The notes below the pieces were generated by a model, which had not been told where the DNA came from, searched no databases, and saw only the letters and a list, made by a program, of their open reading frames with translations. A program made the translations under genes and the position numbers. From Caldisericota bacterium (GTDB lineage: Bacteria > Caldisericota > Caldisericia > Caldisericales > Caldisericaceae): DNA of 47,229 nucleotides. The stretch lies in NCBI GenBank assembly GCA_003650285.1, contig QMOQ01000003.1, positions 1 to 47,229 of the forward strand, written 5' to 3'. Positions 25,732 to 35,165 of the stretch are shown here, piece by piece; the first letter of the stretch is position 1; every line of letters begins with the position of its first letter.

Positions 25732-26949
25732 TTAACCAAATATATCTTTTATCCAAGATAAATGTTTTAAAAAGTCCATCTTCTTGTGTTTTGCCATCTC
25801 GTTTTCTATTGCAAACTTTATGAGACCTACGCTAGTGGAATATGCAGGGCTGTGTAGAAATTCTGCAATTGCAAAATTTCCATCTGGATAACCAATTCTA
25901 GCAGGAATTTCAATAATTTCACTTGCTCTTTCAACAAAATTTTTAAGTAGAGAGCATCCTCCAGTAATAACAATACCGGCAGGAATATTATTCCAGTATC
26001 CTGACTTCATCAATTCCAAGCGTATACCTTCCAATATTTCATCGGATCTTGAAGTAATGATATTTCCAATAAAATCTATAGACACTTTTCTTTTTTCGGT
26101 GCTACCAAATTTATCTATTTCTATTTCACCTGTTGGGTTATTATTCTCTGTCTCAACAAAACCATGATTTTTTTTAATTGATTCTGCTTCCTCTAAAGGT
26201 ATCCTCAATCCGTATGCAATATCTTTTGTAATATATTCTCCCCCAATTGGCAGTACTGAGGTATGAGCAATATTCCCGTTTGCAAAAATTGCAAGATCAC
26301 CTGTACCTGCACCAATATCCAGTAGAGCAACACCCAATTCCTTTTCTTCTTCATTAATTATTGCACATGATGATGCAAGGGATTGGAGCACAAATCCGTT
26401 TAACTCGAGATCTGCCATGCGAATGCATTTTTTAATGTTGTGGAGCGACGTTGTAGAACCCGTTATAATATGTACTTCTTCTTCTAATTTTATACCCGAC
26501 ATACCAATCGGGTTTCTTATTCCATCTTGGCCATCAATAATAAACTGTCTTGGTAATACATGGACAATGTCCTGATTTGGTTGAAGTAAAAGTACTTTTG
26601 CAGATTCTTCTACTCGTCTTATATCTTCTTTTGTTATTTCTCTTCCTTCTTTTGATATGACAATTATGCCTTTATTGTTTAGCGAATATACATGATTTCC
26701 GCTTATAGAGACGTAAACAGGCGTAGCTTTTTTGCCAGCCATTGTTTCAGCCTGTTTCTTGGCTGCTGTAATGGCTTCGGCAGCTTTGTTCAAATCTGTT
26801 ACTATTCCTTTATTTATACTTCTACTGGGAACTGACCCTACGCCAATAATGGAAGGACGTTCATCCGTCACTTCAGCTATGAGAAATTTTATAGTGCTGC
26901 TTCCTAAGTCAAGTGCAGAAATAATTTTTTCGTTCACTTTTCCCTCCAT
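25732..26949 (-). CDS. ftsA: Cell division protein FtsA
   Basis: Actin-like ATPase that tethers FtsZ to the membrane. 405 aa with SALDLGSSTIKFLIAEV (phosphate 1), the 1C SHS2 domain around GVGSVPSRSINKGIVTDLNKA, LLDIGAGTGDLAIFANG (phosphate 2) and GIVITGGCSLLKNF (adenosine). The C-terminal helix (MDFLKHLSWIKDIFG) is amphipathic, the membrane-targeting helix. The start overlaps the ftsQ-like gene by 16 bases. Confidence 0.97.
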   Translation of the reverse strand: MEGKVNEKIISALDLGSSTIKFLIAEVTDERPSIIGVGSVPSRSINKGIVTDLNKAAEAITAAKKQAETMAGKKATPVYVSISGNHVYSLNNKGIIVISKEGREITKEDIRRVEESAKVLLLQPNQDIVHVLPRQFIIDGQDGIRNPIGMSGIKLEEEVHIITGSTTSLHNIKKCIRMADLELNGFVLQSLASSCAIINEEEKELGVALLDIGAGTGDLAIFANGNIAHTSVLPIGGEYITKDIAYGLRIPLEEAESIKKNHGFVETENNNPTGEIEIDKFGSTEKRKVSIDFIGNIITSRSDEILEGIRLELMKSGYWNNIPAGIVITGGCSLLKNFVERASEIIEIPARIGYPDGNFAIAEFLHSPAYSTSVGLIKFAIENEMAKHKKMDFLKHLSWIKDIFG

Positions 26950-27533
26950 TTAATTATAGCTTGTTCTTTGTATTGCAAATTTATTTCTTTTATTTTATAT
27001 ATTTCCTCATTGAATAATTCTATTACTTTTTTATATTCTTGCAACTTTTTTTTATAATCTCCTTTTTCCATTATAACAAGGATTTTATTTTTATCATAAA
27101 ATGCAATCATTTTATTTTCTACAGAAAATTTATCCACTGTATCAAGTATATTCAAATCGTTTAGATTAACAAACAACAAGATGAAATTTTCATTCCAACT
27201 TTTGCTTGTGAAATCAGCAAAAAAGTTATTTTCTAACTCCTCTTTTTTGTTTATAATATGTCCTTTGGATGAGATTGCAAAATCTCTATCTGAAAAATGG
27301 ATAGTACCAAATATTGTTTCATTATAAAATACGTCAACACTGAGGAGCTTCCTGTGAATTTCTGCCGGGATTTTTAACTGATATACAGAATATAAGATAC
27401 CTACTTTTTTAAATATATCATCAAGATCGATCTCTATGTTACTATAAACCCGTATGCGCTCTGCCGGGAGAAGTGGGGACAGGAGTATAAGTAAGAGGAT
27501 AACAGTTATAATTAAAAGGATGAGTTTTTTCAT
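26934..27533 (-). CDS. ftsQ: FtsQ/DivIB-like division protein, short and divergent
   Basis: 199 aa with one N-terminal membrane helix (LILLIITVILLLILLSPLL) and an outer domain. Position between ddl and ftsA, topology and the NLNDLNILDTVDKFSVENKMIAFYDKNKILVIM segment fit the FtsQ/DivIB beta domain. A recognisable POTRA domain is not obvious, and the protein is shorter than usual (about 250-280 aa). In known systems FtsQ links FtsL-FtsB to the septal machinery. The call rests mainly on gene order. It overlaps ddl by 4 bases and ftsA by 16. Confidence 0.7.
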   Translation of the reverse strand: MKKLILLIITVILLLILLSPLLPAERIRVYSNIEIDLDDIFKKVGILYSVYQLKIPAEIHRKLLSVDVFYNETIFGTIHFSDRDFAISSKGHIINKKEELENNFFADFTSKSWNENFILLFVNLNDLNILDTVDKFSVENKMIAFYDKNKILVIMEKGDYKKKLQEYKKVIELFNEEIYKIKEINLQYKEQAIIKWREK

Positions 27534-28459
27534 TTACCTCTTTTTAATGCTTCTTTAACGATGTAGGCAGTGAGATTGTCAAAGGTTATTCCGTCCGCTT
27601 TTGCAGCATCTGGAACTAAACTTGTTTCAGTAAATCCAGGTATCGTGTTTGCTTCCAGGGCGAATGGTATATTGTTTGCAACAATAAAGTCTATTCTTGC
27701 GAAATCTCTAAGGCCAAATTCTTCGTAGATTAATATAGCATTTCTTTTTGCTTTGTCGTATATATTTTTAGGAATTCGTGCTGGAATGATGTGGCGTGAC
27801 ATTCCGGGTACATACTTTGATTCGTAATCATAGAATTCATTTTCTGGTGCAATTTCGATAATTGGAAGCACTTTAATATTGTTCCCGTTTCCTATAATTG
27901 ATACGGTAATTTCTTTTCCATCGAGAAATTCCTCTATAATGACAGTATCGCTAAATGCGAATGCTTTATCTAATCCTTTTTTAAAGGTTTTTTCATCGTT
28001 TACTATGCTTATGCCTATTGTAGAACCTTGGTCAACTGGTTTTACAACGAGCTTATTGCTTCTTAGGTAATGTGCAATTTCTTTGAATAGGACTTTTTCT
28101 TTCTTCTTGATTGGATAGTAGTTGGCCGTTTCGATTTTTTGAGCTGTCAAAAGTTGCTTTGTTATAAGCTTATTCATGCAGATGGCACTGGCAAGTACGT
28201 TAGAGCCAGTATATGGTATATTTGCTATTTCAAGAGCTCCTTGTACAGTTCCATCTTCTCCATATTTTCCGTGTAGTGCAACAAAAACAACGTCAGGGGC
28301 AAAATTCTCTAAAATCTTCTCTAATTTGCCTTTGAAATCAAATGTTTTTACAATAAATCCATTTTTTTTAAGGCTTTTAGCAATTGCTTTTCCACTTCCA
28401 ATAGATACTTCTCTTTCTTCTGAAAAGCCACCATATAAAACTAGTATTTTTTTATTCAT
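27530..28459 (-). CDS. ddl: D-alanine--D-alanine ligase
   Basis: Joins two D-Ala using ATP to give the dipeptide added by MurF. 309 aa from the ATG at 28459, where the protein begins MNKKILVLYGGFSEEREVS, the family start. The 28483 start in the ORF track adds eight residues that run into murB. ATP-grasp landmarks are VFVALHGKYGEDG, KPVDQGSTIGISIV, EEFLDGKEITVSIIG, ARIDFIVANN and EANTIPGFTETSLVP. The start lies one base after the murB stop. Confidence 0.96.
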   Translation of the reverse strand: MNKKILVLYGGFSEEREVSIGSGKAIAKSLKKNGFIVKTFDFKGKLEKILENFAPDVVFVALHGKYGEDGTVQGALEIANIPYTGSNVLASAICMNKLITKQLLTAQKIETANYYPIKKKEKVLFKEIAHYLRSNKLVVKPVDQGSTIGISIVNDEKTFKKGLDKAFAFSDTVIIEEFLDGKEITVSIIGNGNNIKVLPIIEIAPENEFYDYESKYVPGMSRHIIPARIPKNIYDKAKRNAILIYEEFGLRDFARIDFIVANNIPFALEANTIPGFTETSLVPDAAKADGITFDNLTAYIVKEALKRGK

Positions 28460-28460
28460 T

Positions 28461-29372
28461 TTAGCTTCTAAAATTGCCTGCAAGTTTTATTTCGAGCTCC
28501 AGGACAAGATCTTTTTTTCTGTGCACTTGTTGTTGTGCCTTCCTTATCAGATGTATTACATCTGATGCTGTTGCTTTTCCTAGATTGATTATAAAATTTG
28601 CATGCATATCCGATATCATTGCATCTCCTACTCTTAGACCTTTACAATTTGTTTCTTCCAATACTTTGCCGGCATATGTCGTAGGCGGATTTTTGAATAT
28701 GCTACCTGCACATGGATAATCTAGAGGTTGGTGCTCTTTCTTTATCTTACTGAATATTTCCACTTTTTTTCTGATTTCTACTGGATCTTGATTTTCTAAA
28801 ACTAAGAATGCGTCCAGAAGAATTAGTGGTTCGTTTTGTAAGATACTGTACCTATAGTTAAATTTTAGGTCATCATGGTACAGCTTGTATATCTTTCCAT
28901 TCATTCCAATTACAGTGACGTATTTTATGAATTTACTTATAAAGTGAGAATTACTGCCGGCATTCATTACAATAGATCCACCAATTACACCTGGAATCTT
29001 GGCTGCGAATTCTATTCCTCCAAGTCCTTTCTCCATTGATTTATTAATTAATTCTTGCAGGGATATCCCTCCCTGTGTAATGATTGTATTTCTATCGAAT
29101 TGAATATTTTTCATTTTATTGGCGATTTGGATTACTACTCCATCTATTCCATTATCCGAAACAAGCAGATTTGTTCCATTTCCTACTGCCATTATGGGTA
29201 GTTTGTTCTTCTTTGCCCATTCAATAATATTTTTTATATCTTCAAAATTTTCTGGTTTGCAAAAGATTTGTGCTGGCCCTCCGATATGAAAAGAGGTATG
29301 GTTTGCCATTGGTTCGTTTTCAATCACTTCACTCTTCACTACTTCACGAAGTTTATCAATGCTTCTTCTCAC
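28461..29372 (-). CDS. murB: UDP-N-acetylenolpyruvoylglucosamine reductase MurB
   Basis: NADPH- and FAD-dependent reduction giving UDP-MurNAc. 303 aa. FAD-binding elements are NHTSFHIGGPAQIFCKPEN, GNGTNLLVSDNG and KIPGVIGGSIVMNAG. CAGSIFKNPP carries the Ser that protonates the product, placing it in the type II group. The start overlaps murC by 17 bases. Confidence 0.97.
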   Translation of the reverse strand: MRRSIDKLREVVKSEVIENEPMANHTSFHIGGPAQIFCKPENFEDIKNIIEWAKKNKLPIMAVGNGTNLLVSDNGIDGVVIQIANKMKNIQFDRNTIITQGGISLQELINKSMEKGLGGIEFAAKIPGVIGGSIVMNAGSNSHFISKFIKYVTVIGMNGKIYKLYHDDLKFNYRYSILQNEPLILLDAFLVLENQDPVEIRKKVEIFSKIKKEHQPLDYPCAGSIFKNPPTTYAGKVLEETNCKGLRVGDAMISDMHANFIINLGKATASDVIHLIRKAQQQVHRKKDLVLELEIKLAGNFRS

Positions 29373-30735
29373 ATGTTACTCCTTTTAAAAATCTTATTAA
29401 AAAAGGAGAAAAATTTTCTATATCTCCTGGTCCTAATAATACTATTAAATCATTTCTTTTCAAGATTTTTCTCAATATCCGTGTTACATCCTCCAATTGT
29501 TTCCCATAGTATACTTCTTTTTTTTCATTTTTTTCTTTAATCCATTTATTTATTACACTGCCATTAATACCTTTTATGGGGGCTTCAAAAGCAGGATAAA
29601 TATCTGTAGATATGATAATGTCGGCATAGTGAAACGGTTTGGCAATGTTTTGCTTGAGTTCATTTACTCTGCTATATCTGTGAGGTTGGAATACTGCGAT
29701 GATTCTTTTGCTTGGGAAATGTTTTTTTATTGCATTAAGCGTTGATTCAATTTCTGTTGGATGGTCAGCATGGTCGTCAATTACGGTAATACCCCCTATT
29801 TCTCCTCTTATTTTCATTCTTCTGTTTGGCATGGAAAAACTTTTTAAAGAGGTTAATGTGTCTTTAATTTTTATTCCAGAAAGATGTGCAACAGAAATTG
29901 CAGCAAGTACGTTGAGTACGTTTTTATCTCCGTAAGAAGGGAGAAATCCTTTTCCTATAAATTTTCTTAAGTAAAACAGATCGAATTCTGTTTCTGATGC
30001 AGAATATTTGATGTTTGTTGCAAAAATATTTGCTTTTTTGTTCTTTATACTGTAAAAGAATGTGTTTGTATCTGAGAGGTTTGCAATAGAAAAGACATTT
30101 TTGTCGTCTCCGCATATTACCTTTTTTTCTGACTTATCTTGAAGTGTTTTGAATGCTTGCTTTAAATTTTTGAAGCTATTTTGGTATGCTCCAAGATGAT
30201 CCTTGTCGATATTTGTTATTACAAGGATTTTAGGTTTGAAAAAAAGAAAAGATCTGTCACTTTCATCCGATTCGATAACAAATAATTTCGCAGTTTTATC
30301 AAATGAATCAAATTTTTCTTCTCCTCCACCTATATAGACGTTGGTTTTTTTGCCGTTTTCTTTTAAAATATGCCCAATAAGTGCCGTTGTAGTTGTTTTA
30401 CCATGAGTGCCTGATACTACTATGGTTTTAAATTTTTTTGTAATTTCGGCAAGCGCTTCTCCCCTTTTCTTAATTGTAATGCCTAATTTTTTTGCTTGAA
30501 TTAATTCCTCATTTGAAGAAGGTATTGCTGAAGAGTAAATTACAAGATCAATACTTTTATTTATGTTGTTTTTATTGTGACCTATGTAAATATTAATTCC
30601 TTTATTTTGCAATTTTTCTGTTTTTCTGTTGCTTTTTATGTCTGAACCAAAAACTTTATTACCGAAATCTTTGAGTAAAAGTGCAAGCTTGTTCATTCCT
30701 GCACCACCAATGCCTATAAGAAATATTTTACTCAT
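29356..30735 (-). CDS. murC: UDP-N-acetylmuramate--L-alanine ligase MurC
   Basis: Adds the first amino acid to UDP-MurNAc. 459 aa with an N-terminal Rossmann UDP-binding start (FLIGIGGAGMNKLALLL), P-loop VVSGTHGKTTTTALIG, central ATPase (ITNIDKDHLGAY) and C-terminal domain with VIDDHADHPTEIESTL and FQPHRYSRV. The IGIGGAGM and HPTEI motifs separate MurC from the other Mur ligases. It overlaps murG by 8 bases and murB by 17. Confidence 0.97.
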   Translation of the reverse strand: MSKIFLIGIGGAGMNKLALLLKDFGNKVFGSDIKSNRKTEKLQNKGINIYIGHNKNNINKSIDLVIYSSAIPSSNEELIQAKKLGITIKKRGEALAEITKKFKTIVVSGTHGKTTTTALIGHILKENGKKTNVYIGGGEEKFDSFDKTAKLFVIESDESDRSFLFFKPKILVITNIDKDHLGAYQNSFKNLKQAFKTLQDKSEKKVICGDDKNVFSIANLSDTNTFFYSIKNKKANIFATNIKYSASETEFDLFYLRKFIGKGFLPSYGDKNVLNVLAAISVAHLSGIKIKDTLTSLKSFSMPNRRMKIRGEIGGITVIDDHADHPTEIESTLNAIKKHFPSKRIIAVFQPHRYSRVNELKQNIAKPFHYADIIISTDIYPAFEAPIKGINGSVINKWIKEKNEKKEVYYGKQLEDVTRILRKILKRNDLIVLLGPGDIENFSPFLIRFLKGVTCEKKH

Positions 30736-31810
30736 TTATTTTGCTCCTAACTTCATCGTATATAAGTTCTTCACTATTCTCTGGGAATATTCCTTCCGTA
30801 TTATTTTTCATTGTTTTTATTTTATCGGGATGTGTGAGATAGTAAATGATTTTATTCAGCAGCATGTTCTCTGATAGTTCTGATTCTTTTATAAGCTCTA
30901 TGCATCTTTTGCTTTTAAGAAAAAGTGCATTTTTTTCTTGATGATTGTCTCTGGCGTGTGGGTATGGTATGATAATTCCCGGAACTCCCTTTCTCGTTAA
31001 TTCAGTAAGAGTCATTGCTCCAGCTCTTGATACTGCAAAATTGGCTGCTCCAATGGCATATTCTACCTCTTCTAAATATGGTATTATTTTTACTCTTGGT
31101 GGAAGAGCTTTATTTTTTTTAGTTATAACATGGTAATCTCGTTCTCCTGTTATAAATATGATTTGAATATTTCTATTCTTAAATAAAAGTTTTTTTATGA
31201 TATTTGAAAATATGTTGTTTATTTTTTTTGCTCCTCCGCTTCCTCCAAGAACGAGGAGTGTAGGTTTATCGTCAAACTTGAAGAAATTTAATGCATCTTT
31301 TCTTTTTATGTTAACAATTTTCTTTCTTATAGGATTGCCGGTAAAAACTGTTTTTCTTCCGTCAAAGAAGCCATAAATATCAGGGAATCCCATAAAGATC
31401 GTCTTGCTTTTTTTTGCAAATAGTCTATTAGCACGGCCTGGTACAATGTTTTGTTCATAAAGAAATACGGGTATATTTTTTGTTATTGCCGCAAAGACTA
31501 TGGGTGCTGAAACATATCCGCCAGCTCCAATTACTGCATCAATATTTTCTTCTCTTAATGTGTGATATGCCTCTTTAATTCCTATACTTGCTTTGTGCAC
31601 AAATTTTGAAAACTTTTTTGGACTAAATTCTAACGCAGCAGATTCTATTGTTCTTGTATAAAGTTTGTGTGTTTTATATATATTTTCTTCTTTACTGTTT
31701 TTTCTTCCAACGAGAACAACTTTATCTCCGTTTTTTATAAATGTTTTTGCGATTGAAATAACTGGATAAATATGACCTCCCGTTCCTCCGCCTGCAATAA
31801 GTATTTTCAT
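30728..31810 (-). CDS. murG: Lipid II synthase MurG
   Basis: Transfers GlcNAc to lipid I on the inner membrane face. 360 aa from the ATG at 31810; the GTG start at 31822 in the track would overlap ftsW, whereas 31810 has GGTGA just upstream and gives MKILIAGGGTGGHIYP. Conserved parts are GAGGYVSAPIVFAA, YEQNIVPGRANR and VSRAGAMTLTELTRKGVPGIIIPYPHA with DNHQEKNA after it, typical of GT28 acceptor and donor sites. Confidence 0.97.
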   Translation of the reverse strand: MKILIAGGGTGGHIYPVISIAKTFIKNGDKVVLVGRKNSKEENIYKTHKLYTRTIESAALEFSPKKFSKFVHKASIGIKEAYHTLREENIDAVIGAGGYVSAPIVFAAITKNIPVFLYEQNIVPGRANRLFAKKSKTIFMGFPDIYGFFDGRKTVFTGNPIRKKIVNIKRKDALNFFKFDDKPTLLVLGGSGGAKKINNIFSNIIKKLLFKNRNIQIIFITGERDYHVITKKNKALPPRVKIIPYLEEVEYAIGAANFAVSRAGAMTLTELTRKGVPGIIIPYPHARDNHQEKNALFLKSKRCIELIKESELSENMLLNKIIYYLTHPDKIKTMKNNTEGIFPENSEELIYDEVRSKINE

Positions 31811-31811
31811 T

Positions 31812-32885
31812 TCATTCACCACTCTTTTTCGCTATGTTTATAAGAATGCCAATGCCGGTAAGATTTGCTAACATACTGTTGCCACCGAAACTTATGAATG
31901 GCAATGTGATACCAGTAACGGGAAGTAATCCTATATTTGTTGATATATTTATCAAAGCAGAAAGTGCAATACTTAGAGTAATACCTACTGCTAATAACCT
32001 GGGAAAGGTGCTTCCCGTATTTTTTGCAATTTTGAACCCTGTATATATCAGTGCAATAAAGAGAGCTATTATTACAGTACACCCTATAATGCCAAATTCT
32101 TCTGCTGTGATAGCGAATATAAAATCTGCGGTTTTTTCTGGAAGCTTTCCGTATTTGAACATGCTTCTCATGAAACCTGTGCCGATTATTCCACCTCTTG
32201 CAATTGCCCTGAATGATTGGAGTGCCTGATATCCTTCACCTGTAGGGGCACTATAGGGATTAAGGAAAAAAACTATTCTTTCTTTCCAGCTTTGGTTATT
32301 TATTATAAATATGGCTCCTAAAATTACTGTAGGAACCGAAACAATGCAGAAATCTATTAGCTTCATTCCGCTAACCAATAATAATGCTCCGCATGTCAGC
32401 ATTATTATTGCCCCACTTCCCATATCGGGCTCTATAATTACGAGTCCCGATATAAGAATTACTATTCCAAGAAGAATTATGTATATTTTCTTGTTATAAT
32501 CTTCTTTTAATCTTGTGGAAACTACTTTTGAAATAAATATTGAGAGAACGAGAGAAACATATTGTGAAGGTTGAATTGCAAATGGTAGCCCTACATATAG
32601 CCATCTTCTTGATGTTTCTCCGGTTGTGAAGAAAAGAGATATTAAAATGAGGAAAAATAAAACAGTGGAAATGTCTTTAAGTTTTGTATGATTGAAATAT
32701 GAAAATAAAATAAGAGAAGCTGTACCGATACCTACGTATAAGAGCTGTTTGTAGAAGATTGTCAGGGATAGACTAGTTGATGTAGACGGGCTTATACTAA
32801 AATTCATAAGCAATCCTATCCCGACAAGAGCGTATGCAAAAAATAACAATGCACGTATATTAGATGTTTTTTGTTCTTTATTCAT
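31812..32885 (-). CDS. ftsW: Septal peptidoglycan polymerase FtsW (SEDS family)
   Basis: 357 aa with about ten membrane segments. SEDS signatures are QPSQYVSLVLSIFIS, IIEPDMGSGAIIM and GYQALQSFRAIARGGIIGTG, then the FtsW stretch LPEKTADFIFAITAEEFG, and GITLPFISFGGNSML. Polymerises lipid II at the septum with FtsI. The position between murD and murG supports FtsW rather than RodA. It overlaps murD by 4 bases. Confidence 0.95.
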   Translation of the reverse strand: MNKEQKTSNIRALLFFAYALVGIGLLMNFSISPSTSTSLSLTIFYKQLLYVGIGTASLILFSYFNHTKLKDISTVLFFLILISLFFTTGETSRRWLYVGLPFAIQPSQYVSLVLSIFISKVVSTRLKEDYNKKIYIILLGIVILISGLVIIEPDMGSGAIIMLTCGALLLVSGMKLIDFCIVSVPTVILGAIFIINNQSWKERIVFFLNPYSAPTGEGYQALQSFRAIARGGIIGTGFMRSMFKYGKLPEKTADFIFAITAEEFGIIGCTVIIALFIALIYTGFKIAKNTGSTFPRLLAVGITLSIALSALINISTNIGLLPVTGITLPFISFGGNSMLANLTGIGILINIAKKSGE

Positions 32886-34225
32886 AGGCTATTTACAATT
32901 TTTTTGAATTTATCTCCTCTGTCTTCAAAATCTTTAAACATATCAAAACTTGCACAGGCCGGGGAAAGTAGGATGGTGTCTCCCTGATGTGCAATTTTTT
33001 TTGCTAGCTCTACTGCTTTTTCTAATGTTGATGCAAATACGATATTATTAAAACCTTGATCGATAGCATTATTTGCTATTTCAGCAGCAGTTTCCCCTGT
33101 GACGACAAGTTTTCTTAATTTATTTGGAAACAATCTTGCAAGCTCTGTGAAATCGTTATTTTTACTACTTCCTCCAGCGATGAGAATAATTTTACTATGA
33201 AATGCATTTAGAGCCTGTATCGTGGAATCTGGTGTTGTGGCTTTCGAATCGTTTATGTATGATACGCCATCTAATTCTCTGACTTTTTCAAGTCGATGTG
33301 GCAACCCTTCGAATGTTTCTATGCCTTTTTTGATTGTTTCATTATCTATTTTAAGGAGTTTTGCAGAAAGAATAGCCGCCAGAACATTACTGATGTTATG
33401 TTTTCCGAGGAGACGAATGGATTCAATGCTTATAATTTCTTCTTCTTTTTCTTCATTTTTAAAGATGATTTTGTTATTTTCCAGGAATACGCCTTTTCGT
33501 ACAGGAGTTGTCCTGCTGAAGTAGAATATCTTGCTGTTAATATCTTTTTCTAATCTTTTTGATATAGCGTCATCGGCATTTAATACAGCAAAATCTGTGG
33601 ATATCTGATTTTTGAAAATTCTTTTTTTGTATTTTAAATACTCTTCCATATCTTTGTATCTATTTAGGTGATCTTCAGAAAAATTGAGAAACACTGATAC
33701 TTTTGGATGAAAATCCTCTATTGTTTCTAATTGAAAACAGCTTGTTTCGAGTATAGCAATATCAGGGTTTGGATTGTTTAATAGAAGTTCTGAATACGGA
33801 GTACCTAAATTTCCCCCTGTTATGCTGTTGTAAGGTGCATAGTAAAATATGTTGCCAGTAAGTGCTGTTGTGGTGCTTTTTCCATTGGTACCTGTTATGC
33901 TTATTATTTGAGTAGTTGATGTTGTTTTGTATGCAAACTCCATTTCTCCAATATACGGGATACGATATTTTTCTATTTCTTTCACTATTTTTGTTTGCAA
34001 AGGAACACCTGGTGAAATTACTGCCATTTCGAAATTTTTAATTTTATCAAATGAATGTATTCCAAATTCAAATTCTATATTGTTTTTGCGAAGCATTATT
34101 TTTGGTTTTTCAAATTCATTTCCATCGCTATTTTCTGTGACAAATGGCTCAAAGCCTTGTTTTTTTGCAAGCAGAGCTGCATAAATACCACTTTTCCTTG
34201 CTCCTACAATTAGTATTTTTTTCAT
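32882..34225 (-). CDS. murD: UDP-N-acetylmuramoyl-L-alanine--D-glutamate ligase MurD
   Basis: Adds D-Glu as the second residue of the stem peptide. 447 aa; N-terminal domain KKILIVGARKSGIYAALLA with VISPGVP, P-loop SITGTNGKSTTTALTG, LNFSEDHLNRY, and C-terminal domain GVSYINDSKATTPDSTIQAL followed by LLSPACASFDMFKDFEDRG, the MurD signature. Its start lies 7 bases after the mraY stop. Confidence 0.97.
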   Translation of the reverse strand: MKKILIVGARKSGIYAALLAKKQGFEPFVTENSDGNEFEKPKIMLRKNNIEFEFGIHSFDKIKNFEMAVISPGVPLQTKIVKEIEKYRIPYIGEMEFAYKTTSTTQIISITGTNGKSTTTALTGNIFYYAPYNSITGGNLGTPYSELLLNNPNPDIAILETSCFQLETIEDFHPKVSVFLNFSEDHLNRYKDMEEYLKYKKRIFKNQISTDFAVLNADDAISKRLEKDINSKIFYFSRTTPVRKGVFLENNKIIFKNEEKEEEIISIESIRLLGKHNISNVLAAILSAKLLKIDNETIKKGIETFEGLPHRLEKVRELDGVSYINDSKATTPDSTIQALNAFHSKIILIAGGSSKNNDFTELARLFPNKLRKLVVTGETAAEIANNAIDQGFNNIVFASTLEKAVELAKKIAHQGDTILLSPACASFDMFKDFEDRGDKFKKIVNSL

Positions 34226-34232
34226 TAGGTCC

Positions 34233-35162
34233 TCACAAAATTGTTACCGTGAAAATACACGCGACAAGCGTAATTAGCAAGAATCTGTAATCTATTTTTA
34301 ATTCGCTCCAGCCAGATTTTTCAAAATGGTGATGGATTGGTGCCATTTTGAAAAATCTTTTTCCGTGAGTCAGCTTGAAGTAAGAAATCTGGATGATTAC
34401 CGAAAGTGTTTCTATGACGGGGATTATAGCCATAATTGGGAGTAACAGTTCTGAATTATTTATGATACCCATAGCTCCAAAGAGTCCCCCTAATGCCAAA
34501 GATCCTGTATCTCCCATAAAAACAGCTGCTTTTGGCCTGTTGAACCAGAGATAAGCAAGAAGAGCTCCGATAATAATCGATGAAATTGTTTTGGTGGCTA
34601 TATTCCCTATTATTATAAATGTAAAGAACAGCGGGATTGATAAACTTCCAAGTAACCCATCGATTCCATCTGTGAGATTAAAAGCATTGGACGAGCCAAC
34701 CATAATGAGCAGGTATAAAATAAAATACGATATATTTCTCATTTGAAGTGACCATGTCCTTATACTCACTGTTGTGCTGATTAAATCTTTTCCAATAATA
34801 AATAATAGTATAGATACGAAGATTTGAAGAATAATTTTTTTTCTTGCACTGAGCCCTAACGACTCCCCCTTTCTAGTACTTACAAAATCATCAATGAACC
34901 CGATTAACCCATTGAGGAGTAAAGCTAAGTATAGAAATAAAAATGTTTTGTTATAGTAGAAAGGAAGAAACAGCGCTGGAATAATCAAGAAGATAATCCC
35001 ACTGGCGGTTGGTGTCCCTTTTTTTGTTTTATGCTCTCTTGGTCCTTCTTTTCGAATAAATTGAGTGAATTTTATTTTTTTGAGCCATGGTATTGCAATC
35101 AAAAAAAGAGGCATTGCCACTGAAAACGATATTAGTATATATAATAGCAACATTTTATCCAT
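34233..35162 (-). CDS. mraY: Phospho-N-acetylmuramoyl-pentapeptide transferase MraY
   Basis: Makes lipid I by moving phospho-MurNAc-pentapeptide to undecaprenyl phosphate. 309 aa integral membrane protein. Conserved parts are GPREHKTKKGTPTASGIIFLI, LLNGLIGFIDDFVS (Asp-Asp), NAFNLTDGIDGLLGSL, FMGDTGSLALGGLFG and MAPIHHHFEKSGWSELKI, all MraY hallmarks. It follows murF after 3 bases. Confidence 0.97.
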   Translation of the reverse strand: MDKMLLLYILISFSVAMPLFLIAIPWLKKIKFTQFIRKEGPREHKTKKGTPTASGIIFLIIPALFLPFYYNKTFLFLYLALLLNGLIGFIDDFVSTRKGESLGLSARKKIILQIFVSILLFIIGKDLISTTVSIRTWSLQMRNISYFILYLLIMVGSSNAFNLTDGIDGLLGSLSIPLFFTFIIIGNIATKTISSIIIGALLAYLWFNRPKAAVFMGDTGSLALGGLFGAMGIINNSELLLPIMAIIPVIETLSVIIQISYFKLTHGKRFFKMAPIHHHFEKSGWSELKIDYRFLLITLVACIFTVTIL

Positions 35163-35165
35163 TTT

